Assembly: GCA_024408895.1 (NCBI GenBank)
Contig: JAKSUO010000004.1
Coordinates: forward strand, 1 to 18,438
Origin: Alphaproteobacteria bacterium
Lineage (GTDB): Bacteria > Pseudomonadota > Alphaproteobacteria > RF32 > CAG-239
Reading direction: 5' to 3'
DNA length: 18,438 nucleotides
Positions 1 through 6,657 of this stretch are shown here, piece after piece (positions within the stretch are counted from its first letter, which is position 1; each line of letters starts with the position of its first letter). A program made the translations under genes and the position numbers. The notes under the pieces are model-generated. The model was not told the DNA's origin. It did not search any database and worked only from the letters and a program-made list of their open reading frames with translations.

Positions 1-153
1 GCCTTCCAAAATATTTTCGGCAGCTTCCTTTACTTCAGGTAAAGGATTATCAACGTTAAGTAAAGGCTGCCAGAAAATACTCGCCGCATAAACGACACCG
101 TTTTTGGTAAAAGATGATTTCCAAGCCTTTTCTTTTATTGAATCATCAGCCAC
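1..153 (-). CDS. Partial type IVB pilus accessory protein, probably PilO2-like (N-terminal 51 residues)
   Basis: Only the N-terminus is present; the gene continues beyond the left edge. A GTG at 151-153 is the likely start, because AAGGAG (minus strand, 161-166) sits 7 bases upstream. The gene follows the secretin stop by 16 bases, so it is in the same operon. The translation begins VADDSIKEKAWKS and includes a stretch reading VVYAASIFWQPLLN. As I recall, PilO2-type proteins of R64-like pili open with a short strand ending in a G-L-x-W-Q-x-L-like segment, and PilO follows PilN in the R64 pil operon. PilO proteins are inner-membrane or periplasmic assembly factors of type IVB pili. The call rests on a short fragment plus gene order, so the product is moderately uncertain, while the existence of a gene is likely. 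Confidence 0.6.
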   Translation of the reverse strand, partial: MADDSIKEKAWKSSFTKNGVVYAASIFWQPLLNVDNPLPEVKEAAENILEG

Positions 154-169
154 TTGCGTTCTCCTTAAA

Positions 170-1792
170 CTAATCGTTCATTCTGGATTCCGGAGACAGC
201 GGAGATTCCATAGCAACCGGTGTTAACATAATAACAATGATTGTCCTGTCTCTTTCGGCGACTTGTGAACCACCTAACAGAGGGTTATCAGCACTGCCGA
301 CTCCTTTTTTATCCATGGTGTCTTCAACACGTTCGTAACCGGCTAAAATCAATGTATCACCCGACTTCATAGCTACTTCTTGTGTGAAACCGCGCGTTTC
401 TATAACCGGATTTTGAATATACTGACTATCGCCTTCAGTTTCCTCTTCGTCTCCATCTTCATCCTTTGTTTTCTTTGAAGAAGTGATGTCAACGGCATCA
501 AGTGACAACAAATCAGACAGTGTCAAGTTGAAGAACAACATAATGCGTCCGTGATCCAATATACGAGGCAAAACGCTCATAGTGAAACCGGTTTCAATTT
601 CTTCTGTATCAACGGAAATATCATAAGTATCGCTATCACCGCTGTTTGTCTTAGTAATATCAGAGATGTAGTTTTGTGTTTTAACAACCTGAATCGGTGC
701 CGGTTTATTGTTCATTGTTGTTACAGTACCGCTGGTAACGAGGTTTGTTTGACCTTGTTGTGACAAAGCACCCATAGCTGCATCAACACTCCAGTGTTTT
801 GAGGAAATACCCATTGTTAAGTTACTGATATTATTCTCCAAACCTGTCGCGGTTGATGCTGAAACATCTTTGATTGAACCGCGTCCGCCGAAAGTTGCAT
901 TCAAGTCAATACCGTATTGATCTTTGTTCTTAATATTTACTTGAATAACTTTTACGCTAATCGCAACTTGTTTAGACAGACGATTATTTTGTTCCGTAAT
1001 ATATTGCGCAACCCGGCGAATATCTGTCGGTGTTGAGGTAATGGTGATTGTACCGTTACCTTTATCAAGCACAATATTGGAATCTTGTGTAATCATGGAA
1101 GAAATGGTGCTTTGAATGTTTGACCACAAATCCATACCATCAATAGAACTGCTTTGCGAAATGCTGGATGCACCACCAGAGCCACCAACGGATACACTGA
1201 GTGACGGGCTTGTCGGTAAGGTATAAATAGTAAATGTTTTGGTAATATACTTATAGAAATAGAATTGGTTTTTCTCATATTTCCACCAAATACCGAAACG
1301 ATTCGCTACTTCGTCCAACAATCCGCTGATTGGACCTTTATAGTTTACAATCATGCGTGTTGAATCTGTCCATTGCGCACCTAAATCTTTCATGGCCGGT
1401 CGGTTGTTATCGGCATTTTCAATGGCAGTTTCTTCCAATTCCGGCGCATAACGAACGGATAAGGAAGTAATTTTATTAATCATTGAGCCGATTTCATATA
1501 ACGTAATCGGGCGGTTACTGATTAAGGTAATACCATCTTTGGTTTCCAAGTAGGCAGGAACAGGTTCGCCCTCAAATTCAACATTTGATGTATCGCCGAG
1601 CCAAATATCGTTTTTAACGCGTACAACATCATCAGGAATCGGATCACCCGGCACAGCTGATTTTTGTTTTAAATCCAGTGCATCGGAGGCACGTTGTGCC
1701 ATATCCTTATCCATTTCCGGATTTACGGAGCAGGCAACCGTCACACCTAAAATACCGATAACGGCCAGTTTAATTAAATTAGTCATACGCAT
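170..1792 (-). CDS. pilN: Type IVB pilus secretin, PilN family lipoprotein
   Basis: Outer-membrane secretin expected to form the ring-shaped channel of a type IVB pilus or related exporter. The chosen start (MRMTNL) has GGAGGA 5 bases upstream; an in-frame TTG start 33 bases earlier would lie inside the neighbour. The N-terminus has a hydrophobic segment ending in TVAC (Cys21), a slightly atypical lipobox. Secretin signatures follow: an N-domain with QVAISVKVIQVNI near residue 280, the segment VTTMNNKPAPIQVV near 370, GFTMSVLPRI near 410, and the C-terminal core PVIETRGFTQEV, MKSGDTLILAGYE and TIIVIMLTP between about 465 and 525. The length (540 residues) suits PilN/BfpB-type secretins. It overlaps the upstream TcpQ-like gene by 14 bp, so translation is probably coupled. 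BfpB and PilN are the closest characterised types known to me. Confidence 0.92.
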   Translation of the reverse strand: MRMTNLIKLAVIGILGVTVACSVNPEMDKDMAQRASDALDLKQKSAVPGDPIPDDVVRVKNDIWLGDTSNVEFEGEPVPAYLETKDGITLISNRPITLYEIGSMINKITSLSVRYAPELEETAIENADNNRPAMKDLGAQWTDSTRMIVNYKGPISGLLDEVANRFGIWWKYEKNQFYFYKYITKTFTIYTLPTSPSLSVSVGGSGGASSISQSSSIDGMDLWSNIQSTISSMITQDSNIVLDKGNGTITITSTPTDIRRVAQYITEQNNRLSKQVAISVKVIQVNIKNKDQYGIDLNATFGGRGSIKDVSASTATGLENNISNLTMGISSKHWSVDAAMGALSQQGQTNLVTSGTVTTMNNKPAPIQVVKTQNYISDITKTNSGDSDTYDISVDTEEIETGFTMSVLPRILDHGRIMLFFNLTLSDLLSLDAVDITSSKKTKDEDGDEEETEGDSQYIQNPVIETRGFTQEVAMKSGDTLILAGYERVEDTMDKKGVGSADNPLLGGSQVAERDRTIIVIMLTPVAMESPLSPESRMND

Positions 1793-2507
1793 TTTCGTCC
1801 TCCATTGTTTCAATAACCAGAACACGGTTTCCTTTATAGAATGTTGCTATCGGAGCCGGTCTTGCACGAGCAAAAGCTCTAACCAAAGCCGAAGCCACAT
1901 CGGCAAAGTTGCCGCGGAACATTGCACCGGCATTTAAGGTGTAGTTGCGGTTTGTTTTCCAAATCAAGCGCCAACCTGCTTCTTCACTCCATTGTGTTAT
2001 AAGTTGCTTCAGGCTCTGACCTTCTTCAGCCAACCAATCTTTGTTTTGATCTTCTTGTTCAGAGGTTTCCGATGTTTTTTCACCATCGGCATAATCAACC
2101 TGTTCAACGGACATGGACGCATTCGGATTATTATAACCATTAAGCTCGGTTTCATAATCCACAACCTCATCATCTATGGAAGGAGGCACGGCGGCAGAAA
2201 TGTTATTGCCGGCACCTGCTTGAGTTATACGATGATCACGCGGTGAACGTTCGCCATATTTGCGGAATTGAGCGGCGGTGCGAGTATAATTAACGTTTGA
2301 TTCGTCATCGCATTCGCTGTAACCTGCTTCATTTTCTACACAGACGGCCGTGTATTCCTGCTCGCTTGTGCAGATACCGTCGTCACATTCTTCTTGAACA
2401 TAGTTCATCTGACGACTAACGCAACCGGTTGTTGTTAGAACAACACCGACCACGCCGGCTAAAACCAGTTTACTTATTGTCATAATATTTTCAAATTTGT
2501 TTCTCAT
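1779..2507 (-). CDS. TcpQ/PilL-domain lipoprotein, secretin partner
   Basis: A 242-residue lipoprotein. Residues 1-29 are a lipoprotein signal with a hydrophobic core and Cys29 after TTG. Residues 30-155 are acidic, low in hydrophobics and probably disordered; they include a Cys-containing acidic stretch (Cys41, Cys46, Cys56, Cys65). Residues about 160-234 form a small alpha/beta domain with SEEAGWRLIWKTNRNYTL, then NFADVASALVRAF, and end with NRVLVIET. That pattern fits the TcpQ / PilL C-terminal domain, which resembles the N-terminal STN-like domain of secretins and assists secretin placement in the outer membrane. The gene sits just upstream of the secretin, as expected for a partner. The first ATG is preferred because AGGA precedes it by 7-8 bases; Met9 is an alternative. 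The acidic insert is longer than I would expect in a minimal TcpQ. Confidence 0.8.
   Translation of the reverse strand: MRNKFENIMTISKLVLAGVVGVVLTTTGCVSRQMNYVQEECDDGICTSEQEYTAVCVENEAGYSECDDESNVNYTRTAAQFRKYGERSPRDHRITQAGAGNNISAAVPPSIDDEVVDYETELNGYNNPNASMSVEQVDYADGEKTSETSEQEDQNKDWLAEEGQSLKQLITQWSEEAGWRLIWKTNRNYTLNAGAMFRGNFADVASALVRAFARARPAPIATFYKGNRVLVIETMEDENAYD
1798..1803 (-). promoter_or_regulatory. Ribosome binding site that fixes the secretin start
   Basis: GGAGGA on the minus strand, inside the 3' end of the TcpQ-like gene, 5 bases before the ATG at 1790-1792. It favours that ATG over the ATG at 1784-1786 (11-base spacing). Confidence 0.7.
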
Positions 2508-2554
2508 CGTATTTTCCTATAATACATGTTGAAATTGAAATAGCAACATTAAAG

Positions 2555-4120
2555 TTAATACCAAGGGTTATATGTTTTAACGTTCTTGGCTTTTTCCTCC
2601 TCTGTTGCATAGCGTACATTCCTAATAATAAAAGAGTTAGGCTCTCTATCAGTAAAGAGCATATTGACTTTGCTGTAATCAACACCATTGTTTGCTAAAA
2701 TTCTGTAAAGCAAACGCAAGCGTTTTTGTTGCAATTCATAAGGAGCCGATTTGGCAATACGAATTTCCACAACAACATTTTCATATTTGACGGCATTATC
2801 GGCAAACGCCTTAATCCAATCCAAAGTTTGTCCGGAAATTTCCGCCCGATTCGGCTGAAATGATAGTTTAAGTTCTGTCGGCGTTACATTTTTTTTGCCG
2901 GCACCAAGCAATTTGCTGAAAATGGAATTATTCTGATCGTTGTTGTTTAGTGCGTCGGAAGCACTGCCTCGTTTATCTTTAGATTTTATGTCATCAGCCG
3001 ATGTTTTCGGTTTGGCACTGGAGAACCATTCGGCAATACTGTCAGATAAACTTTTTGAAATAGCCTCATCTTCTTTGCTTGTTGGTTGATCATCCAAATC
3101 CGGAATATCTTCGTGTGATAAAATATCGCTTTCGTCTTCACTGTTCGCGCCATTATTTGTACCTGTATTGTCAAGACTCGGCAAAGTTTTGTTGGCCCGA
3201 AGTTCTTCTTCTAATTTTTTATTCTCGGCCGAAGAAGAAAACTGCGGTGTTAAATTGCGGTCGTTTGCAATTTCTTCCGGAATCGGAATCAGCAAATTTT
3301 TTTGCATTTTGTAAGCCACTTTATTTTCTTGAGATGTTTGAACATCTTGTTGCTGTTCGGTTTTTGGCTGATCATTGGAAGAAGATAAAGCGTTTTTGGC
3401 TGCATATTTATTGCCTGTTTCTGCCACATCCCACGGGCTGTCCAAGTAAGGAGACTGATCTGATTGAGCATACCCGACGCTTTGAGCTTCATCGGTTACG
3501 GCAGCTTGTTTTTTCAAGCCTAAATTGTTTAGGGCGACATTTCCCGGAGTAAAGGCAACCTGACTATCCGAGGCTTCACTGGATATTGCAATGTTTTGAA
3601 CATCTTCCGGCACAAAATTATGCATTAGCGGAATAGTGAATTTCGGTGCTTCGGAAGCATCGGCAATTTGCAATTCTTCATTTTCAGAAGTTATCTCAGT
3701 GGAAGTTTCGGCGGTTGTTGTATCGTTTTCGGCAACCAAGATTTCGTTTGCCGTTTCTTCATTTTCCGCGCTGACAATTACTTCATCAAAAGCGTCATCA
3801 TCGGCAATCAGCAAGCCTTCTTCTAAAATTTCGGCTTTGTCGGCATTATCCGCAGAAACATCTTTTGCGTTTTCTTTTTGTTCGGAAACTTTGTTTTCTG
3901 TGCCGTTCTTTTCAAGTTGTTTAAATTTTTCGTAGATAGCATCATTTTCTTCATTAGAAGCAAACAATTCTATATTGCGCGGTTTAATTTCGTTGACGGC
4001 TGTATTTGTTTGGCTGTAATCAGCAGCAGACATCACCAAATAAGCCTTAGTTGCCGCAAACACGGCCGCTAAAGAAAGTAAGAAGCTCCCAACGAAGCAT
4101 TTTAAACCAAACTTTGGCAT
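2555..4120 (-). CDS. Membrane-anchored protein with disordered linker and OmpA-like C-terminal domain
   Basis: A 521-residue protein, first gene of the minus-strand operon. The ATG at 4118-4120 is chosen because AGGA lies 7 bases upstream; an in-frame TTG at 4177 has no better site. Residues about 7-30 are one hydrophobic helix (FVGSFLLSLAAVFAATKAYL), either an uncleaved anchor or a signal peptide. Residues about 35-405 are rich in Glu, Asp, Asn and Ser and look disordered. Residues about 412-521 resemble an OmpA-like fold: LKLSFQPNRAEISG, a helix, a strand VVVEIRI, then LQQKRLRLLYRILANNGVD and KVNMLF. In OmpA-like domains a conserved Asp and Arg bind peptidoglycan. Here the Arg position looks kept (QQKR) but no Asp is seen at the expected place. 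A role in spanning the periplasm for the pilus secretin is an inference from context. Confidence 0.75.
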   Translation of the reverse strand: MPKFGLKCFVGSFLLSLAAVFAATKAYLVMSAADYSQTNTAVNEIKPRNIELFASNEENDAIYEKFKQLEKNGTENKVSEQKENAKDVSADNADKAEILEEGLLIADDDAFDEVIVSAENEETANEILVAENDTTTAETSTEITSENEELQIADASEAPKFTIPLMHNFVPEDVQNIAISSEASDSQVAFTPGNVALNNLGLKKQAAVTDEAQSVGYAQSDQSPYLDSPWDVAETGNKYAAKNALSSSNDQPKTEQQQDVQTSQENKVAYKMQKNLLIPIPEEIANDRNLTPQFSSSAENKKLEEELRANKTLPSLDNTGTNNGANSEDESDILSHEDIPDLDDQPTSKEDEAISKSLSDSIAEWFSSAKPKTSADDIKSKDKRGSASDALNNNDQNNSIFSKLLGAGKKNVTPTELKLSFQPNRAEISGQTLDWIKAFADNAVKYENVVVEIRIAKSAPYELQQKRLRLLYRILANNGVDYSKVNMLFTDREPNSFIIRNVRYATEEEKAKNVKTYNPWY

Positions 4121-4659
4121 CTTAAAATCCTGTAATTTCAAATGGTTACATAAGCGCACAGTGCGCCTAATCCCCAAGCCTTTGTCTGAAGATACATCAC
4201 ATTATGTTAAAATTGAGTTAATGTATAAAACAAAGTTTTTTCCGTTTTTTGCCGAGGTATGTTTTGCATAAATTTTTATTGCAAATTAAAAAAAAATAGG
4301 CTACAATAAAAATGATTATAAATATGAATTATGTTTTAAGGATGTATATATTACTTTTTTTGTTCAACTTTTGTTGGCAAGAAGGAATATGTCTTTTTAG
4401 CATAATCCTTCAAGAACAGAAAGTTTAACAAATCTACCAACAGATACTAAAGAAATAGTGTTTGTGGCAATAATGATACCGTTTTTTTTATAAATTGCAA
4501 AAAGTTCCTTAAGACTTAACAAGAGCAAGGTCGCCTGATGAAGTTTAGTAATCGGTGTTTGGATGTTTTGCAAATATAAAAATTAACGGAGTTCTATCGG
4601 TATTGACACGAACATGATTTTCCGAACTTATGTCGGTAGATATAAAAAATAAATGGATT
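4121..4659. other. AT-rich divergent intergenic region
   Basis: About 540 bases with no convincing gene. Besides the minus-strand promoter candidate there is a plus-strand match, TTGCAA (4279-4284), 17 bases, TACAAT (4302-4307). It has no clear gene to serve: the next frame is a 28-codon hydrophobic one at 4342-4428 with no usable Shine-Dalgarno spacing. TTGACA at 4603-4608 lacks a good -10 partner. The stretch 4430-4600 shows no structure that I can support. Confidence 0.4.
4201..4229 (-). promoter_or_regulatory. Candidate sigma70-type promoter for the pilus operon
   Basis: On the minus strand, TTTATA (4224-4229) and CATAAT (4201-4206) are separated by 17 bases. Transcription would start near 4194, about 75 bases before the ATG at 4120. 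Four of six and five of six positions match consensus. In such AT-rich DNA chance matches are common. Confidence 0.35.
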
Positions 4660-4884
4660 ATGAAAAAAATGATAATGTTAGCTCTTATGATCGTAATAGT
4701 ATTGAGTAGCATGACTAGTTGCATGTGCTATGTGCCTGCAACAAGCCCATATTACGTGGGTAGTATAAGGCAGGCAAAGATGGAGTTGCAGCGTGCTCAA
4801 AATGAAGAGTGGGTCGCTAGGCAGAGACTCAATAAGGCACGCCAACGTGTCGAAAATGAAATCTATTGGATGAATCATTATTAA
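4660..4884 (+). CDS. Small helical lipoprotein, unknown function
   Basis: A 74-residue product from the ATG at 4660. An in-frame ATG at 4630 would add ten hydrophilic residues before the signal, which is less likely for a lipoprotein, although neither start has a clear Shine-Dalgarno site. Residues 1-20 are a Lys-Lys n-region and a hydrophobic core ending SSMTSC, so Cys21 is the probable lipidation site; another Cys follows at 23. Residues about 33-74 form a charged amphipathic helix (QAKMELQRAQNEEWVARQ and onward) rich in Arg, Glu and Gln. It looks like a small outer-membrane lipoprotein with an Lpp-like helical tail, but I recognise no family. It stands alone: the next plus-strand gene starts over 200 bases later, and a strong terminator follows its stop by about 10 bases. 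Confidence 0.55.
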   Translation: MKKMIMLALMIVIVLSSMTSCMCYVPATSPYYVGSIRQAKMELQRAQNEEWVARQRLNKARQRVENEIYWMNHY

Positions 4885-4893
4885 ATTTCATAC

Positions 4894-4943
4894 AAAAAGA
4901 AAAGCCGATTTCCCTAACAGGAAACCGACTTTTCTTTTTTTTT
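4894..4943. terminator. Bidirectional rho-independent terminator
   Basis: A 12-bp stem (AAGCCGATTTCC with GGAAACCGACTT, 6-base loop CTAACA) is flanked by AAAAAGAAAA on the left and TTCTTTTTTTTT on the right. Two positions are C-A / A-C mismatches when read as plus-strand RNA but G-U wobbles in minus-strand RNA. It follows the small lipoprotein stop. Confidence 0.85.
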
Positions 4944-4947
4944 ATAC

Positions 4948-5045
4948 TGTCATTGCGAGGAGGGCTGAAAGGCCGACGCGGCAAGCCCCCTCAATCGGCA
5001 CTGGGGCAATCCGCATGAGATTGCTTCGCTACGCTCGCAATGACA
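4948..5045. repeat. Palindromic dispersed repeat element, left copy
   Basis: A 98-bp element bounded by TGTCATTGCGAG (4948-4959) and its exact inverse CTCGCAATGACA (5034-5045). It is GC-richer than its surroundings and has internal inverted segments. It carries GCAATCCGCATGAGATTG, also found twice in the right-hand element. It codes for nothing convincing. It has the look of a genome-wide dispersed palindromic repeat. Confidence 0.8.
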
Positions 5046-5102
5046 AGAAAAGTACGTTGGAAAATATCTTGACAAACGTTTGGGGAGGCATATAGTTGCC
5101 TT

Positions 5103-5390
5103 ATGAAAAGCATGTATGTATATATGATGACCAATCAGCACAACACGACACTTTATACAGGCGTGACGAATGATTTGGTTCGCCGTGTTTATGAGCATAA
5201 GAACAAGATGCATAAAGGTTTTACGTCAAGATACAATCTCAATAAGCTAGTGTACTATGAAATATATGATGATGAGATAACAGCAATTCAACGCGAAAAG
5301 GTGTTGAACGGTGGCAGTCGTGAGCGTAAAAATGAATTAGTAAATTCAATGAATCCGGATTGGAAAGATTTATATGATTTAATTTGTTAG
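5103..5390 (+). CDS. Small GIY-YIG nuclease domain protein (UPF0213/COG2827 type)
   Basis: A 95-residue single-domain protein. Visible signatures are YVY (residues 5-7), LYTGVTNDLVRRVYEHK (17-33) with the family Tyr, Gly and Arg27/28, then GFTSRY, LVYYE, AIQREKVLNG with Glu65 in the metal-ligand position, and NPDWKDL (84-90) near the end. These match the GIY-YIG endonuclease fold in order and spacing. The usual IKGWSR segment reads VLNGGSR, a modest departure. GGGGAGG lies about 14 bases before the first ATG, rather far; the ATG at 5112 (Met4) is an alternative start. The gene lies between two palindromic repeat elements whose facing arms are exact inverse copies, suggesting that it moves with them or acts on them. 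The cellular role of this family is not well settled. Confidence 0.88.
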   Translation: MKSMYVYMMTNQHNTTLYTGVTNDLVRRVYEHKNKMHKGFTSRYNLNKLVYYEIYDDEITAIQREKVLNGGSRERKNELVNSMNPDWKDLYDLIC

Positions 5391-5414
5391 TGTCATTGTG
5401 AGTATTTTTTTCAC

Positions 5415-5580
5415 TGTCATTGCGAGCGTAGCGAAGCAATCTTCTGCGTCGCTGTGCGGATAGTCTATTGAATACGGTGCAATCCGCATGAGATTGCCGC
5501 GTCGCGGTTAACGCCGCTCCTCGCAATGACGTGCAATCCGCATGAGATTGCCGCGTCGCCTTCGGCTCCTCGCAATGACA
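5415..5580. repeat. Compound palindromic dispersed repeat element, right copy
   Basis: A 166-bp element bounded by TGTCATTGCGAG (5415-5426) and CTCGCAATGACA (5569-5580). Inside, a 29-bp unit starting GTGCAATCCGCATGAG occurs twice in direct orientation (5477-5505 and 5531-5559), each followed by a copy of CTCCTCGCAATGAC. The first 28 bases are the exact reverse complement of 5018-5045 in the left element. It appears to be two or more nested copies of the same element. Confidence 0.8.
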
Positions 5581-5811
5581 TACAACATTACATTCGGTCA
5601 GGAATAACCGCAACAGGCTCTATTATCAATTTATTTACTTTTTTATGCTACAAAAAATATCGTACATATAAAATGCGAAATGTGAATTTTTTGTTACAGC
5701 CCGTTTTATTAAGTAAAAACAAAAGGTTACATTAAAGCGAAATTTCTGGCAATTTAACAAAAAATGCGTTATCATTAAAGTGTAAAATAAAATTTGTAAA
5801 GGAGAACAAAA
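5581..5811. other. Leader region of the pilin / secretion operon
   Basis: About 230 AT-rich bases with no supported gene. The pilin promoter is expected here. I see TATCAT at 5770-5775 and TAAAAT at 5783-5788 as possible -10 elements, but no good -35 at a standard distance. AAGGAG lies 7 bases before the ATG at 5812. Confidence 0.4.
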
Positions 5812-6207
5812 ATGAAATTCTTAAAAAATAATATACTCAGCTTGGCAGTTATGACCGCATTATTTACGGTTGCTATGATGGGTGATGCTTCAGCTGAATC
5901 GGTATTCTCAGCTGCTGGTCAAAAATTGATCAACCTTTTTACCAATGCTAAATCCATTGTCTTTGTTATTGGCGGTTTTGGCTTAATTGCCTTGGCTTTC
6001 CAAGCTATCTTCGGCAAAATTAAATGGCCATGGTTTGCAGCACTGGCATTTGGTTTGGCTGTTGTAGCTGCTGCAAGTTCTATTATTACATATGCAGCAA
6101 ACGACCACGACAACGGTAGCGGTGGTGGTATTTATACCAGGGCAGGTGGTAATGCATCATCCTTCGAAGATACATTGGGAGGTGGTCAAGGCAACGACTC
6201 TATGTAA
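5812..6207 (+). CDS. VirB2/TrbC-like pilin 1
   Basis: A 131-residue precursor with the architecture of a type IV secretion pilin. It has a long signal peptide (cleavage likely after GDASA, residue 28), then a short amphipathic segment, a first membrane helix (about 47-67), a short basic loop GKIKWPWF, and a second membrane helix (about 73-95). The tail is hydrophilic and Gly-rich (residues 96-131, with GSGGG and LGGGQG). VirB2 pilins have two transmembrane helices and polymerise into the conjugative or secretion pilus. This tail is longer than in typical VirB2. AAGGAG 7 bases upstream supports the start. It is the first gene of the plus-strand operon and the only one of the three pilin genes followed by a strong hairpin, which could raise its level relative to the others. 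Confidence 0.82.
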   Translation: MKFLKNNILSLAVMTALFTVAMMGDASAESVFSAAGQKLINLFTNAKSIVFVIGGFGLIALAFQAIFGKIKWPWFAALAFGLAVVAAASSIITYAANDHDNGSGGGIYTRAGGNASSFEDTLGGGQGNDSM

Positions 6208-6215
6208 TCAGAAAA

Positions 6216-6255
6216 ATATTTTGGCGGAGAGTGTTTTTGCTCTCTGCCAAAATAT
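6216..6255 (+). promoter_or_regulatory. 16-bp intergenic hairpin between pilin genes 1 and 2
   Basis: The arms 6216-6231 (ATATTTTGGCGGAGAG) and 6240-6255 pair over all 16 positions with one G-U wobble and an 8-base loop TGTTTTTG. It starts 9 bases after the pilin 1 stop. No U-tract follows, so it is not a classic terminator. mRNA stabilisation, processing or partial attenuation is more likely. Confidence 0.75.
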
Positions 6256-6296
6256 CAAATGAGTGGTATTTCTCAAAATATTTTAGGGGAAAGAAA

Positions 6297-6623
6297 ATGT
6301 TGTGCAGAAAAATAAAGAATTTTTTATGGGACAATAAGTACACTATTATGATGGTGTTTTCTTTATTTTTGTGTGCAACGGATGCTTCTGCCGAAACTTT
6401 CGGAAAGTTATACGAAGCCGGACAAACAATTTTCAGCGGCTTGCGTAAAGTTATTTATCCGGCGGCAACAATTGGTATTGCCTGTGTTTGTATTGCCGGT
6501 ATGTTCGGTAGCTTTAACTGGAAATGGTTTGTTGCAATTCTAATCGGCATTTTTGTTATTGCCTTTGCGGAAGGCGTTGGTGAAATCGCAACCGATGGAG
6601 TAGATTTGGGCGCCGGAAGTTAG
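6297..6623 (+). CDS. VirB2/TrbC-like pilin 2
   Basis: A 108-residue precursor. The ATG at 6297 is chosen because AGGGGA lies 7 bases upstream; an in-frame start at 6231 would fall in the hairpin and has no such site. A signal peptide with an unusually long polar n-region (MLCRKIKNFLWDNK) is probably cleaved after DASA (residue 32). Two membrane helices follow at about 52-70 and 76-93, separated by GSFNWKWF, which matches the basic aromatic loop of pilin 1 (GKIKWPWF). The C-terminal tail is short and ends in VDLGAGS. VirB2-type pilins share this two-helix plan. The sequence is well diverged from pilin 1, so this is an old duplication or a separate recruitment. Cys63 and Cys65 in helix 1 (ACVC) are unusual for a pilin. 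Confidence 0.78.
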   Translation: MLCRKIKNFLWDNKYTIMMVFSLFLCATDASAETFGKLYEAGQTIFSGLRKVIYPAATIGIACVCIAGMFGSFNWKWFVAILIGIFVIAFAEGVGEIATDGVDLGAGS

Positions 6624-6657
6624 ATAACAAAAAACAGGAACAAAAAAGGAAAACAGC

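Noticed and set aside
3079..3552. A 157-codon plus-strand frame opposite the OmpA-like protein gene
   Set aside because: It lies wholly inside a well-supported minus-strand gene, has no ribosome binding site or recognisable product, and its composition reflects the antisense of an acidic, Ser-rich linker.
4342..4428. A 28-codon hydrophobic frame downstream of a plus-strand promoter-like TTGCAA-17-TACAAT
   Set aside because: AAGG directly abuts the ATG with no spacing, the peptide shows no clear signal or family, and short frames are frequent in such AT-rich DNA.
5477..5559. Two 29-bp direct repeats with a spacer, resembling the start of a CRISPR array
   Set aside because: There are only two copies, the spacer is itself part of the repeat family, the whole is bounded by inverted ends, and no cas gene is present.
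5239..5613. A 124-codon minus-strand frame over the nuclease 3' end and the right repeat
   Set aside because: It is made mostly of translated palindromic repeat, with duplicated peptide segments, and overlaps a convincing GIY-YIG gene.
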